DNA from: Massilia sp. ZL223
Lineage (GTDB): Bacteria > Pseudomonadota > Gammaproteobacteria > Burkholderiales > Burkholderiaceae_D
Reading direction: 5' to 3'
Assembly: GCF_018119395.1 (NCBI RefSeq)
Contig: NZ_JAGPWD010000002.1
Span: 186,001 to 250,000 of the forward strand
DNA length: 64,000 nucleotides
Shown here: piece by piece, positions 37,926 through 47,012 of the stretch
Numbering within the stretch: the first letter of the stretch is position 1
Layout of the letters: every line of letters begins with the position of its first letter
Notes under the pieces: generated by a model
Told to the model about the DNA's origin: nothing
The model's database searches: none
Seen by the model: the letters and a program-made list of their open reading frames with translations, nothing else
Made by a program: the position numbers and the translations under genes

Positions 37926-37951
37926 GTGTTGCCCTACTTATAAGGTCCGGC

Positions 37952-38785
37952 CTAGCGCTGGCACTGCGCGCAGTAGAAAGTCGAGCGCTGGCCCTGTTTG
38001 ATCTGGCGGACCGGCGCCCCGCAGTTGCGGCAAGGCACTCCAGCACGATCATAGACGAAATATGTCTGCTGGAAATATCCAGATTGACCATTTACCGCAA
38101 TAAAGTCACGCAGGGTCGAGCCGCCTTGCACGATGGCGGCGGCCAGGATCTCCTTGATCGCCTCGGCCAGCTTGTCGTAGCGCGCCCGGCTGATGCGCGA
38201 AGCGGCCGTCTTCGGGTTGATCCCGGCGCGGAACAGGCTTTCGCAGGCGTAGATATTGCCGACGCCGACCACGATGTCGCCCGCCAGCAGCACCTGCTTG
38301 ATCGGCGCGTTGCGGCGCCGCGTCTCCCGGTGCAGCAGGGCGCCGGAAAAACCTTCGCCCAGCGGCTCCACGCCCAGGCCGCGCAGCAGTTCGTGCTCGT
38401 CCAGGGGCCCTTGTTCGTTACCGTGCCAGAGCACGGCCCCGAAGCGGCGCGGGTCGTGCAGGCGCAGCACCTGGCGCCCTTCCGGTCCGTTTACGATGAG
38501 GTCGAAGTGGTCGTGCTTGCGCGGCTCGATCCCCGGCGGCAGCACGCGCAGGTGCCCGGACATGCCCAGGTGCACGATCAGGGTGCCGTGCTCGAAGCCG
38601 ATCAGCAGGTATTTGCCGCGGCGATCGGTGTGCGTGATGCGGCGCCCGGCCAGCAGTTCCGACAGGCCCGGCGGGAAAGGCCAGCGCAGGCCTTCGCGGC
38701 GGAACACCGCCTGTTCGACGACGCGGCCTTCGATATGGGGCGCGACACCGCGCCGGGTGACTTCTACTTCTGGCAATTCAGGCAT
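37952..38785 (-). CDS. mutM: Formamidopyrimidine-DNA glycosylase MutM (Fpg)
   Basis: A 277-residue base-excision enzyme for 8-oxoguanine and formamidopyrimidines. The mature N terminus [12 protein letters not shown] carries the catalytic Pro and Glu. The helix-two-turn-helix region includes [18 protein letters not shown]. The C-terminal zinc finger is C-x2-C...C-x2-C (CRNCG and YCAQC). It is the first gene of a mutM - dynamin-like - mutY unit, and divergent from the TPR lipoprotein gene. Confidence 0.97.
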   Translation of the reverse strand: MPELPEVEVTRRGVAPHIEGRVVEQAVFRREGLRWPFPPGLSELLAGRRITHTDRRGKYLLIGFEHGTLIVHLGMSGHLRVLPPGIEPRKHDHFDLIVNGPEGRQVLRLHDPRRFGAVLWHGNEQGPLDEHELLRGLGVEPLGEGFSGALLHRETRRRNAPIKQVLLAGDIVVGVGNIYACESLFRAGINPKTAASRISRARYDKLAEAIKEILAAAIVQGGSTLRDFIAVNGQSGYFQQTYFVYDRAGVPCRNCGAPVRQIKQGQRSTFYCAQCQR

Positions 38786-38894
38786 GGGGGAGGGGATTCG
38801 TGTAATCTGTGCAGTAGAGCGACGAGCCGATGGAGCCGCGTGGCGGGGCCGGCTTGAGCGTAGAATCAGACATCATCTCAAACCTGGACTTGCC

Positions 38895-40706
38895 TTGAAA
38901 AACGCTTTCGTCATTGTAACCCTGTCCGGCCTCCTGACGGCGTGTGCTGTCGCGCCGCAACAGCAGCCGGCGGCGCCTGCCCAGGAGGAGGCGACGCCGC
39001 TCGCCCAGGAGCAGGCGGAAGATCTTGCGCTGGACGAAGAAGAAGCCCTGGCCAAGGCGCGCGCCGAACTCGAGGCGCGCCTGCCCAAGGTCGAGCTCAG
39101 CAGCAACATGCTCTACCAGCTGATGAAGGCCGAGTTCGAATTCCGCAGCGGCGACTGGCAAGGCCCTTATCTGACGATGCTGAGCCTGGCCCAGCAGACC
39201 CGCGATCCGCGCCTGGCGCGCCGCGCCGCCGAGATGGCGGTGGCCGCCAAGCAGGCCGACGACACCCTGGCCGCCGTGCGCCTGTGGCACGACCTGGATC
39301 CGGAATCCGAGGAAGCGACCCAGTATTTCGTCGGCATGGCCGTCACCTCCGAGAACATCGCCGATATCGAGCCGATCTTCGAGAAGCGCCTGCGCGAAGC
39401 GGCGCCGGCCCGGCGCGGCCTGCTGATGTTCCAGATGCAGCAGCTGCTGACCCGCGCCAAGGACAAGGACGCCGCCGGCGCCATGCTGGAACGCCTGATC
39501 GCGCCCTATGGCCAGACCATGGAAGCGCGCATCGTACGCGCGCAGATGGCCCTGAGCCGCGGCGACAAGGACGCGGCCCAGCAGGAAGCGCGCGCCGCGC
39601 TCGTGGCCAAGCCCGATTCCGAGATCGCGGCCCTGATGCTGGCCCAGACCATCGAGGACGAGGACCAGGTGATGGCGCTGCTGGACCAGTTCCTGAAGAA
39701 CAACCCGAAGGCGCGCGACGTGCGCGCGGCCCGTGCCCGCATCCTGGTCAACCGCAAGGATTATCCGGGCGCGCGCCAGGAATTCGAACTACTGCTGCAG
39801 GACCAGCCCGATAACGCGGCCCACCTGTATGCGCTCGGCATCCTGGCCACGCAAATGAACGATGCGCCCGGCGCGGAAGGCTATTTCACCCGCTTTATCG
39901 AGGTGCTGGGCCGCAATCCGGAGGATGAGCGCGACCCCTCGCGCGCGCTCCTGATCCTGTCCCAGCTGGCGGAGGAGCGGGGCGACCTGGCCGGCGCCCT
40001 CCAGTGGCTCGACAAGGTGCCGGACGGTACCGACGCGCAGACCCTGTTCAGCGCCAAACTGCGCCGCGCCCACCTGATCGGCAAGCAGGGCGACCTGCCC
40101 AGCGCGCGCCGCCTGCTGTCCGGGATCAAGACCGAGGATGCGGGCCAGGCGGCCCAGGTGGCGGTGGCCGAATCGCAGCTGCTGCGCGACGCCGGCCGCA
40201 CCATGGAGGCCTATACCCTGATGGAAGCGGCCGCCAAGCGCCATCCGAAGAATCCCGACCTGCTGTACGACTTCGCGCTGCTGGCCGAGAAGATGGGCCG
40301 CGTGGACGTGATGGAAAAGCAGCTGCGCGAAGTGATGGCCCAGGCGCCCGACAACCACCACGCCTACAACGCCCTCGGCTATTCGCTGGCCGAGCGCAAC
40401 GTGCGCCTGCAGGAAGCCTATGGACTGATTGCCAAGGCCATGGAAATGGCGCCGGGCGACCCCTTCATCATGGACAGCATGGGCTGGGTGCACTACCGCC
40501 TGGGCAACCTGGACGAGGCGGAAAAGCACCTGCGCCGCGCCTACGGCCTGCGCCGCGACCCCGAGATCGCGGTGCACCTGGGCGAAGTGCTGTGGAAGAA
40601 GGGCGACAAGCTCGCGGCCCAGCAGCTGTGGAAGGAAGCGCGCGCCAAGGACCCGCAGAACGACACCTTGCGGACCACGCTGGCGCGGCTCGGCCTGTCC
40701 TTGTGA
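38895..40706 (+). CDS. Tetratricopeptide-repeat lipoprotein
   Basis: A 603-residue protein that starts at a TTG (MKNAFVIVTLSGLLTAC), giving a clear lipoprotein signal with C17. A Gln/Ala/Glu-rich linker (18-60) is followed by many TPR-like helix pairs, for example AHLYALGILATQMNDAPGAEGYF and HHAYNALGYSLAERNVRLQEAYGLI. No catalytic domain is seen, so it is probably a periplasmic or outer-membrane scaffold. No upstream ATG or GTG gives a signal peptide, which decides the TTG start. The mutM | TPR - lolB - ispE order is common in Burkholderiales. Confidence 0.88.
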   Translation: MKNAFVIVTLSGLLTACAVAPQQQPAAPAQEEATPLAQEQAEDLALDEEEALAKARAELEARLPKVELSSNMLYQLMKAEFEFRSGDWQGPYLTMLSLAQQTRDPRLARRAAEMAVAAKQADDTLAAVRLWHDLDPESEEATQYFVGMAVTSENIADIEPIFEKRLREAAPARRGLLMFQMQQLLTRAKDKDAAGAMLERLIAPYGQTMEARIVRAQMALSRGDKDAAQQEARAALVAKPDSEIAALMLAQTIEDEDQVMALLDQFLKNNPKARDVRAARARILVNRKDYPGARQEFELLLQDQPDNAAHLYALGILATQMNDAPGAEGYFTRFIEVLGRNPEDERDPSRALLILSQLAEERGDLAGALQWLDKVPDGTDAQTLFSAKLRRAHLIGKQGDLPSARRLLSGIKTEDAGQAAQVAVAESQLLRDAGRTMEAYTLMEAAAKRHPKNPDLLYDFALLAEKMGRVDVMEKQLREVMAQAPDNHHAYNALGYSLAERNVRLQEAYGLIAKAMEMAPGDPFIMDSMGWVHYRLGNLDEAEKHLRRAYGLRRDPEIAVHLGEVLWKKGDKLAAQQLWKEARAKDPQNDTLRTTLARLGLSL

Positions 40707-40782
40707 AATAATCCACGTTTTATAGGTTTGGCCGGGATGCGTCCCGGCCAAACCTGTCTGCCATTCACCGATACCACTACCG

Positions 40783-41379
40783 ATGCCGATTTCCCGACGC
40801 CTCTCCCTGATCGTTCTTGCCGCCGCCCTGGCCGGCTGCGCCACCACCCGCGCGCCCCTGTCCACCGCCACCGTCGGCGCCTACCGCGAAACCATCGACC
40901 TGGCCGGCAAGCTGTCGGTCAACTACATCAAGGACGGCAAGCAGGAATCGCTCAGCGGTAACTTCACCTGGGACCAGGCCCCGGGCCGCATCGACGTCAG
41001 CCTGGCTTCGCCGCTGGGACAGACCATCGCCACCATCGCCGTGACGCCCCAGGGGGCGACGCTCACCCAGGCCAACCGCCCGCCGCGCACCGCGGCCGAC
41101 ATCGACGGACTGACCCAGCAGACCCTGGGCTGGACCCTGCCGGTCTCGGGCCTGCGCGACTGGCTGCAGGGCTATGCGCTGGACGCCGAAGGCAAGCGCT
41201 TCGCCGCCTCGCCCGCCAACAACAGCGTGGTGACCAAGGACGGCTGGCGCCTGCGCTTCGTCTCCTGGCAGGACGAAACGAGCGCCCAGCCGATCCCGCG
41301 GCGCATCGACGCCGAGCGCAGCGCCGCCGGCGACATCCAGGACCTGGCGATCCGCATCGTCGTCAATCCGGCGGGCTGA
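40783..41379 (+). CDS. lolB: Outer-membrane lipoprotein LolB
   Basis: A 198-residue lipoprotein (lipobox LAGC, C19) that receives lipoproteins from LolA and inserts them into the outer membrane. The LolB pattern is visible in GKLSVNY, the QESLSGNFTWDQ strands and LRDWLQGYAL. It stands 4 bases upstream of ispE, the conserved lolB-ispE pairing. Confidence 0.92.
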   Translation: MPISRRLSLIVLAAALAGCATTRAPLSTATVGAYRETIDLAGKLSVNYIKDGKQESLSGNFTWDQAPGRIDVSLASPLGQTIATIAVTPQGATLTQANRPPRTAADIDGLTQQTLGWTLPVSGLRDWLQGYALDAEGKRFAASPANNSVVTKDGWRLRFVSWQDETSAQPIPRRIDAERSAAGDIQDLAIRIVVNPAG

Positions 41380-41382
41380 TCC

Positions 41383-42270
41383 ATGCGTTCCCTGCACCAT
41401 TGCCCGGCCCCGGCCAAGCTCAACCTGTTCCTGCACGTGCTAGGGCGCCGCGCCGACGGCTACCACCTGCTGCAAAGCGTGTTCCAGCTGATCGACCGCG
41501 CCGATACCTTGCATTTCGACCTGCGCGAGGACGAGCAGATCCGCCGCACCACCGAAGTCCCGGGCGTGCCCGAGGAGCAGGACCTGATCGTGCGCGCGCT
41601 GCGCCTGCTGCAGGCTGAATACCAGCGCCGCCACGGGCGCCTGCCGCCCGGCATCGACGTGGCGGTGGAGAAGATCCTGCCGATGGGGGGAGGGCTGGGC
41701 GGCGGTTCGTCCGACGCCGCCACCGCCTTGATGGCGGCCAACCATTTGTGGCAGGCCGGCCTGTCGCGGCAGGAGTTGATGGACCTTGGCCTGCCGCTCG
41801 GCGCCGACATTCCCTTCTTCCTGTTCGGCGAGACCGCGTTTGCCGAAGGCATCGGCGAAGCGCTGCAGGCGGTGCCCGGCCCGGACTGCTGGTACGTGGT
41901 GATCGAGCCTGGCGTGGCCGTTCCGACCCCTGCAATTTTTTCGGCGCCGGATTTGACAAGGGATACGAAACCGGTCAGAATAGCGGACTTTTCCAGCAAC
42001 ACCGATTCAGGCATTCGGTTGAGCTTCGGAAAGAATGATTTGCAGGACGTGGCCATGCGCCTGTTCCCGCCGGTAGCAGAGGCGGTTGAATGGTTGAGCG
42101 GCTACGGCGATGCCAGGATGACTGGCTCAGGGGCGTGCGTGTTCTGCGCGTTCTCCAGCGAAGCCGCTGCCGACCAGGTGTTGGCGGCCATGCCAAATAA
42201 GTGGACGGCATGGAAGGCGAAGTCGCTGAAGAGTCACCCGCTGATGAAATCGCTCTTGCAAAATCAGTGA
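41383..42270 (+). CDS. ispE: 4-diphosphocytidyl-2-C-methyl-D-erythritol kinase
   Basis: A 295-residue GHMP kinase in the MEP route to isoprenoids. It has CPAPAKLNLFLHV at the N terminus with the catalytic Lys, the ATP-binding glycine loop PMGGGLGGGSSDAATAL near residue 100, and a late MTGSGACVFCAF motif near 247. It follows lolB by 4 bases; a tRNA-Gln gene follows on the same strand. Confidence 0.95.
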   Translation: MRSLHHCPAPAKLNLFLHVLGRRADGYHLLQSVFQLIDRADTLHFDLREDEQIRRTTEVPGVPEEQDLIVRALRLLQAEYQRRHGRLPPGIDVAVEKILPMGGGLGGGSSDAATALMAANHLWQAGLSRQELMDLGLPLGADIPFFLFGETAFAEGIGEALQAVPGPDCWYVVIEPGVAVPTPAIFSAPDLTRDTKPVRIADFSSNTDSGIRLSFGKNDLQDVAMRLFPPVAEAVEWLSGYGDARMTGSGACVFCAFSSEAAADQVLAAMPNKWTAWKAKSLKSHPLMKSLLQNQ

Positions 42271-42309
42271 GTTATAGAATAAAATCCTGCCTGTCGACGC
42301 GTTAGACGA

Positions 42310-42315
42310 TACAAT
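42310..42315 (+). promoter_or_regulatory. Candidate -10 element for tRNA-Gln
   Basis: TACAAT lies 35 bases upstream of the tRNA 5' end, so a transcript starting near 42322 would carry a short leader. No convincing -35 was found, and the tRNA may also be co-transcribed with ispE. Confidence 0.35.
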
Positions 42316-42349
42316 GTAGAACGCAGCGGCAAGTAGTAAAAGGTCGTGT

Positions 42350-42426
42350 AGGGGAATCGCCAAGCTGGTTAAGGCACCGGATTTTGATTCCGGCATACCA
42401 AGGTTCGAATCCTTGTTCCCCTGCCA
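42350..42426 (+). tRNA. tRNA-Gln (anticodon TTG)
   Basis: A 77-base cloverleaf with encoded CCA. Acceptor strands AGGGGAA and TTCCCCT pair over 7 bp, and G42423 is the discriminator. The anticodon stem-loop CCGGATTTTGATTCCGG has anticodon TTG, and the T arm contains GGTTCGAATCC. It sits between ispE and prs, as in many Burkholderiales. Confidence 0.96.
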
Positions 42427-42500
42427 AAGTTTTCTTGATCTGTCGATGCGAATGCGTCCAGCAAGGAAATCCGGCGGCGCTAAGCGCCCGTCACTAGCCT

Positions 42501-42531
42501 AATCAGCCGGACCTCCCGGCTGATTGTTTTT
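42501..42531 (+). terminator. Terminator-like hairpin between tRNA-Gln and prs
   Basis: AATCAGCCGG (42501-42510), loop ACCTC, CCGGCTGATT (42516-42525), G, then TTTTT. It is a perfect 10-bp stem. It ends only 32 bases before the prs ATG, so it may end the tRNA transcript or act as an attenuator in the prs leader. Confidence 0.85.
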
Positions 42532-42562
42532 CTAGAATCAACGCTCACCTCTTGGGACTCCC

Positions 42563-43513
42563 ATGGCTTACGAAAACCTGATGGTTTTTACCGGCAATGC
42601 CAATCCGGCGCTAGCAGAAGGGGTCGCAAAAAACCTCGGCATTCCTCTCGGCAAGGCCGTGGTCTCGAAGTTCTCTGACGGCGAAGTAATGGTCGAAATC
42701 AACGAGAACGTTCGTGGCAAGGACGTCTTCGTTCTGCAATCGACCTGCGCTCCCACCAATGACAACCTGATGGAAATCATCCTGATGGTTGACGCGCTCA
42801 AGCGCGCATCGGCAGGCCGCATCACCGCCGCCATTCCTTACTTCGGCTATGCCCGCCAGGACCGCCGTCCGCGTTCGGCGCGTGTGGCGATCTCGGCGAA
42901 AGTCGTGGCCAACATGCTGGAAGAAGCCGGCGTCGAGCGCGTCCTGATCATGGACCTGCACGCCGACCAGATCCAGGGCTTCTTCGACATCCCGGTCGAC
43001 AACATCTACGCTTCCCCGATCCTGCTGGGCGACCTGCAGAAGCGCAACTACGACGACCTGCTGGTCGTATCGCCGGACGTCGGCGGCGTGGTGCGCGCCC
43101 GTGCGCTGGCAAAGCGCCTGGGCTGCGACCTGGCGATCATCGACAAGCGCCGCCCGAAGGCGAACGTGTCGGAAGTCATGAACATCATCGGTGAAGTCGA
43201 AGGCCGCAACTGTGTGATCATGGACGACATGGTCGACACCGCAGGTACCCTGTGCAAGGCTGCCGAAGTGCTGAAAGAGCGCGGCGCCAAGAAAGTGGTT
43301 GCTTACTGCACGCACCCGGTTCTGTCGGGCCCGGCGATCGAGCGTATCTCGAACTCGCCGCTGGACGAACTGGTCGTCACCGACACCATCCCGCTGAGTG
43401 CCGCCGGCGCCGCCTGCAGCAAGATCCGCCAGCTCACCAGCGCACCGCTGCTGGCCGAGACCTTCAAGCGGATCGTGAAGGGCGACTCGGTGATCTCGCT
43501 GTTCGTCGACTAA
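42563..43513 (+). CDS. prs: Ribose-phosphate pyrophosphokinase
   Basis: A 316-residue enzyme making PRPP from ribose 5-phosphate and ATP for nucleotide, His and Trp synthesis. It has the ATP-binding flexible loop [15 protein letters not shown], the metal and ribose-5-phosphate region [12 protein letters not shown], and the PRPP motif [16 protein letters not shown] near residue 220. Length and motifs are standard. A terminator-like hairpin lies just upstream. Confidence 0.97.
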   Translation: MAYENLMVFTGNANPALAEGVAKNLGIPLGKAVVSKFSDGEVMVEINENVRGKDVFVLQSTCAPTNDNLMEIILMVDALKRASAGRITAAIPYFGYARQDRRPRSARVAISAKVVANMLEEAGVERVLIMDLHADQIQGFFDIPVDNIYASPILLGDLQKRNYDDLLVVSPDVGGVVRARALAKRLGCDLAIIDKRRPKANVSEVMNIIGEVEGRNCVIMDDMVDTAGTLCKAAEVLKERGAKKVVAYCTHPVLSGPAIERISNSPLDELVVTDTIPLSAAGAACSKIRQLTSAPLLAETFKRIVKGDSVISLFVD

Positions 43514-43715
43514 GCAACACCCGCTGTTTTTTCGCGGCGCGCCAGGCTGAATAGCCGGCGCGCCGTTGACGTATAAAAGTTTCAGTATTTTCTTGAGTGC
43601 GCAGTACGGCGCTCATTTTTTGGCTGTCCCTGGTCGCGGGGATGGCCGCCACTCTGGGCAACCGGGCTGGGGAAATTTCTCCTGCATTCGGGCCCGTTTA
43701 TTTTTGGAGTTTCAC

Positions 43716-44303
43716 ATGAAAGTAGTCGCATTCAACCGCACTCAGCAGGGGACCGGAGCGAGCCGCCGCCTGCGCAACGCTGGCCAGACCCCGGGCATCA
43801 TCTACGGTGGCGCCGAAGCCCCGCAACTGATCGCTCTGGACGGCAACGCGTTGTTCCACGCGCTCAAGAAAGAAGCTTTCCACGGTTCGATCCTGGACCT
43901 CGAAATCGAAGGCAAGACCCAGCAAGTCCTGCTGCGCGACTTCCAGATGCACGCATACAAGCAACTGGTCCTGCACGCTGACTTCCAGCGCGTCGACGCA
44001 TCGAAGCCGATCCACACCAAGGTCACCCTGCACTTCGTGAACGCCGAGATCTCGCCGGCCGTCAAGCTGAACAGCGCTGTCATCTCGCACGTCGTGAACG
44101 AACTGGAAGTGGCTTGCCTGCCGGGTAAACTGCCGGAGTTCATCGAAGTCGACCTGAGCAAGCTGGAAGCCGGCCAGTCGGTCCACGTGAGCGACCTGAC
44201 CCTGCCGGAAGGCGTGACCGCGGTCGCCCACGGCCAGGACCTGACCATCGCCACCTCGACCATCCCGCGCGGCGCAGCTTCGGCTGAAGCAGCTGCTGAG
44301 TAA
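43716..44303 (+). CDS. rplY: 50S ribosomal protein L25 (general stress protein Ctc type)
   Basis: A 195-residue long-form L25: the N-terminal 5S-rRNA-binding domain (about 1-95, [23 protein letters not shown]) and a C-terminal Ctc-type beta domain. The Ala/Glu-rich tail is usual. The frame is open from 43566, but the ATG at 43716 with GGAG upstream is the family start. It lies between prs and pth, a widely conserved order, with a strong terminator after it. Confidence 0.95.
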   Translation: MKVVAFNRTQQGTGASRRLRNAGQTPGIIYGGAEAPQLIALDGNALFHALKKEAFHGSILDLEIEGKTQQVLLRDFQMHAYKQLVLHADFQRVDASKPIHTKVTLHFVNAEISPAVKLNSAVISHVVNELEVACLPGKLPEFIEVDLSKLEAGQSVHVSDLTLPEGVTAVAHGQDLTIATSTIPRGAASAEAAAE

Positions 44304-44345
44304 TACCTTCCTTGTGTGCCGCGCAAGCGGCGCGCAGGAAACGAA

Positions 44346-44376
44346 ACCCGCCGTGGCCTAGCCCGGCGGGTTTTTT
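44346..44376 (+). terminator. Rho-independent terminator after rplY
   Basis: ACCCGCCG (44346-44353) pairs with CGGCGGGT (44364-44371), followed by a run of T residues to 44376. Confidence 0.9.
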
Positions 44377-44463
44377 ATTGGCCTTGTCCGGCGCATTACC
44401 GGAACGTGCGGCGACCGTTTTCAGCGATAATCCTGTTTTTCCCAGAATCAAACTAACGACACG

Positions 44464-45048
44464 ATGTCCATCCGCCTGATCGTCGGCCTCGGCAACCCCG
44501 GCCCTGAATACGAACAAACCCGCCACAACGCCGGCTTCTGGCTGGTCGACAACCTGGCCAACAGCATGCCTGGCTGCCGCCTGCAGCGCGAAGCGCGTTT
44601 CAACGCCATGGTGGCCAAGACCCGCATCGCCGGCAACGAGGTGTGGCTGCTCGAGCCGCTGACCTACATGAACCGCTCCGGCCAGTCGGTCGGCGCACTG
44701 GCGCGCTTCTACAAGATCAACCCGGACGAAATCCTGGTCGTGCACGATGAACTCGACATGCTGCCCGGCGCCGCCAAGCTCAAGAAGGGCGGCTCCTCGG
44801 GCGGCCACAACGGCCTGAAGGACATCACCTCGGCCCTCGGCACCCAGGATTACTGGCGCCTGCGCCTGGGTATCGGCCACCCGCGCAGCCTGAACCTGCA
44901 GCAGGGCGTGGCCGACTTCGTGCTGCACCGTCCGCGCCGCGAAGAACAGACCCTGATCGAGGAATCGATCGACAAGAGCCTGCGCATCATCTCGCTCGTC
45001 TGCGAAGGCAAGTTCGACGTGGCGATGATGCAGCTGCACACGCCCTGA
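44464..45048 (+). CDS. pth: Peptidyl-tRNA hydrolase
   Basis: A 194-residue enzyme that frees tRNA from peptidyl-tRNA released by stalled ribosomes. It has [19 protein letters not shown] with the catalytic His near residue 23, then [24 protein letters not shown] with the conserved Asp, and [15 protein letters not shown]. It is convergent with the transglutaminase-like gene, only 19 bases apart. Confidence 0.97.
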   Translation: MSIRLIVGLGNPGPEYEQTRHNAGFWLVDNLANSMPGCRLQREARFNAMVAKTRIAGNEVWLLEPLTYMNRSGQSVGALARFYKINPDEILVVHDELDMLPGAAKLKKGGSSGGHNGLKDITSALGTQDYWRLRLGIGHPRSLNLQQGVADFVLHRPRREEQTLIEESIDKSLRIISLVCEGKFDVAMMQLHTP

Positions 45049-45067
45049 CCCGTCAGCGCCGCATCAC

Positions 45068-46915
45068 TTATCTTCTTTCGATGACGACCTGCGCGCGCAG
45101 GTCGCGCATCATCTTGTCCAGCGCCGGCCGCATGCGCCGGTAGTCCTCCGGCGTGCAGGTGGCCTGCGTATGCCGGAACTGCAGCCGGCGGATCACCGAC
45201 ACCGTGGCGCCGCGCCGCGCATAGCGCGAGCGATAGGCGAAGTTCCCATCCTCGACCACCAGCGGGCGCGGCAGCGCCAGCACCCGCGCGCGCGGCGGCA
45301 GCCGGAACTGCAGCTCGTCCTCGGCATCGATGGACGGGCACACGAAGTCCTGCTTGCGTTCCGGTTCCTGGATGAAGCCGGATACCGCATCTCCCAGCCC
45401 GCCCCAGAAGTTGTAGGTGGTGGACAGTCCCACCGGCCCCGGGAAGTGGGCGAAGGCCAGGCTATTGCCCGAGAACGAGAGCGTGTAGTCGTCGGTGCTG
45501 CCGTCGGTATCGCCCGGCTCCAACACGCCCGCTCCCTGTTGCCCAAGTCCTTGCAGCATGCGCTCGACGAAGCGTTCGCGCTCGGCCTGCGGCGTGGCCC
45601 GCACCACGCGCCGGTAAGGCTCGGCCGAGGCGCCGCTGCTGGTGCGCGTGACCGTGAAGCGGCTGCTGCCGTCGGCCAGGATGTCGAAGCGGGTGCTGGT
45701 CTTGCTGCGCGCGGGCTGCGAGCCGGGCGTCATCGCGAAGCCGCCGCTGTTGCTCAGCAAGACAGGCTTGCCGAGCAGGGCGGGCGGCAAGAACCCTCCC
45801 GCCACCGATTCGGCCGTCGGATCCAGGTAGAGCTGGAGGACGGGGACGTAGACGACGGCATGGTTCAGTACGCCAAGCGTGGGCACTTCCGGCAGGCGAT
45901 AGGCGTCGCCGTTGTTGACCAGGGCGGAGGTCGACTCGATGCCGCTTGCGCGCAGCAGGGCTTCGAGCAGCACGGCATGGTCCTTGCAGTCGCCGTAGCG
46001 GTTGACCAAAACGCTGGCCGCGTCGTGCGGCACCACGCCGCCCGGGCCGAGGTAGACGCCGACGTAGCGGATGTTCCTGCGCACCCAGTCCGACAGCGCG
46101 ACGGCGCGCGCGTACGGATCGGCGATGCCGCGCGTGATCGAGGCGGCGAGCGCTGCGATGTTCGCATCGGGCACGGCCTTGCCGGCGGCACGCGCGTGGT
46201 AGGCGCGTGCGAAGGCCGCGTAGTCGGGGAAGGTCGACACGGCCAGGCGCTTGCCGTAGTCGAGGTAGCTGACGGAATCGAGTTCGATGCGTTCGTTGTC
46301 GCCGTCGACGTAGCGCCACTGGTAGCGCCTGCGCCCTGGCGGACTCTGGTCGGGCAGGGGCGCGAAGCCGACCGCGTCCGCGTACAGCGTCATCGTGGGC
46401 GGCATGTCGTAGATCAGGCGGAAATCGCGGTGGCGATGAAAGCGCGCCGCGGACAAGTCCTCGAACTGGCCGGGAAACAGCGGCGTATGGCGGCGGATGA
46501 CGTAGCGCACCGCGACCCGGTCGCCCGGCTGCACGTCCGGGAACACGACGATCTTCAGGCGCGTGTCCTGGAACATGGGCGCTTCCAGGCTGGCGGTTTC
46601 CTGCTGGTCGCGGATCTGGTGCGGCTGCACCGCGAGCCGTCGGCCGTCGGCCTTTTCGGTATGGGCCTCGATGGCGAGGACTTCGTCGAGCGACTGGTTG
46701 TAGCTGATGGTGTACTGCGCGTGGTCGTGCAGCGCCTCGCGCGCGGCCAGGGTCTTGACCTGCTCGACCGTGAGCAGGTAGCTGCCGTCGGGTTCGACCA
46801 CGAAATGCTGGATGTAGCGGTCGATCACGACCGAGTGGTCAGTGCCCGTGTCGCGGCCGAGGGCCGGATGCAAACATAACAATAGCCACAGCAGCACAGC
46901 GAAGCGGAAGGACAT
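45068..46915 (-). CDS. DUF3857 / transglutaminase-like domain protein
   Basis: A 615-residue exported protein: signal peptide (MSFRFAVLLWLLLCLHPALG), an N-terminal DUF3857 domain (about 25-230), then a transglutaminase-like cysteine-protease fold. The catalytic triad is intact: Cys in NRYGDCKDHAVLLEAL, His in VLNHAVVYV, Asp in YLDPTAES. It probably acts in the periplasm on a peptide or protein; the substrate is unknown. The long upstream extension to 47257 was rejected because the signal peptide begins at 46915 and the extension overlaps the divergent patatin-like gene. Confidence 0.88.
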   Translation of the reverse strand: MSFRFAVLLWLLLCLHPALGRDTGTDHSVVIDRYIQHFVVEPDGSYLLTVEQVKTLAAREALHDHAQYTISYNQSLDEVLAIEAHTEKADGRRLAVQPHQIRDQQETASLEAPMFQDTRLKIVVFPDVQPGDRVAVRYVIRRHTPLFPGQFEDLSAARFHRHRDFRLIYDMPPTMTLYADAVGFAPLPDQSPPGRRRYQWRYVDGDNERIELDSVSYLDYGKRLAVSTFPDYAAFARAYHARAAGKAVPDANIAALAASITRGIADPYARAVALSDWVRRNIRYVGVYLGPGGVVPHDAASVLVNRYGDCKDHAVLLEALLRASGIESTSALVNNGDAYRLPEVPTLGVLNHAVVYVPVLQLYLDPTAESVAGGFLPPALLGKPVLLSNSGGFAMTPGSQPARSKTSTRFDILADGSSRFTVTRTSSGASAEPYRRVVRATPQAERERFVERMLQGLGQQGAGVLEPGDTDGSTDDYTLSFSGNSLAFAHFPGPVGLSTTYNFWGGLGDAVSGFIQEPERKQDFVCPSIDAEDELQFRLPPRARVLALPRPLVVEDGNFAYRSRYARRGATVSVIRRLQFRHTQATCTPEDYRRMRPALDKMMRDLRAQVVIERR

Positions 46916-47012
46916 AGGCGTTCTCCGGACACGCGACCGATCCATGTTACGTACGGGCCACAAGCGATCCTTGAGCCGACGCAAGCCTGCGCTTCCTGCG
47001 ATAATTTCGGTC

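Noticed and set aside
36150..37943. 597-residue open frame opposite the dynamin-like gene
   Set aside because: It is the antisense of a gene with intact G1, G3 and G4 motifs; no recognisable domain.
43535..43565. Inverted repeat CGGCGCGCC...GGCGCGCCG downstream of prs
   Set aside because: The stem is strong but is not followed by a T-run on either strand, so I did not call it a terminator; its role is unclear.
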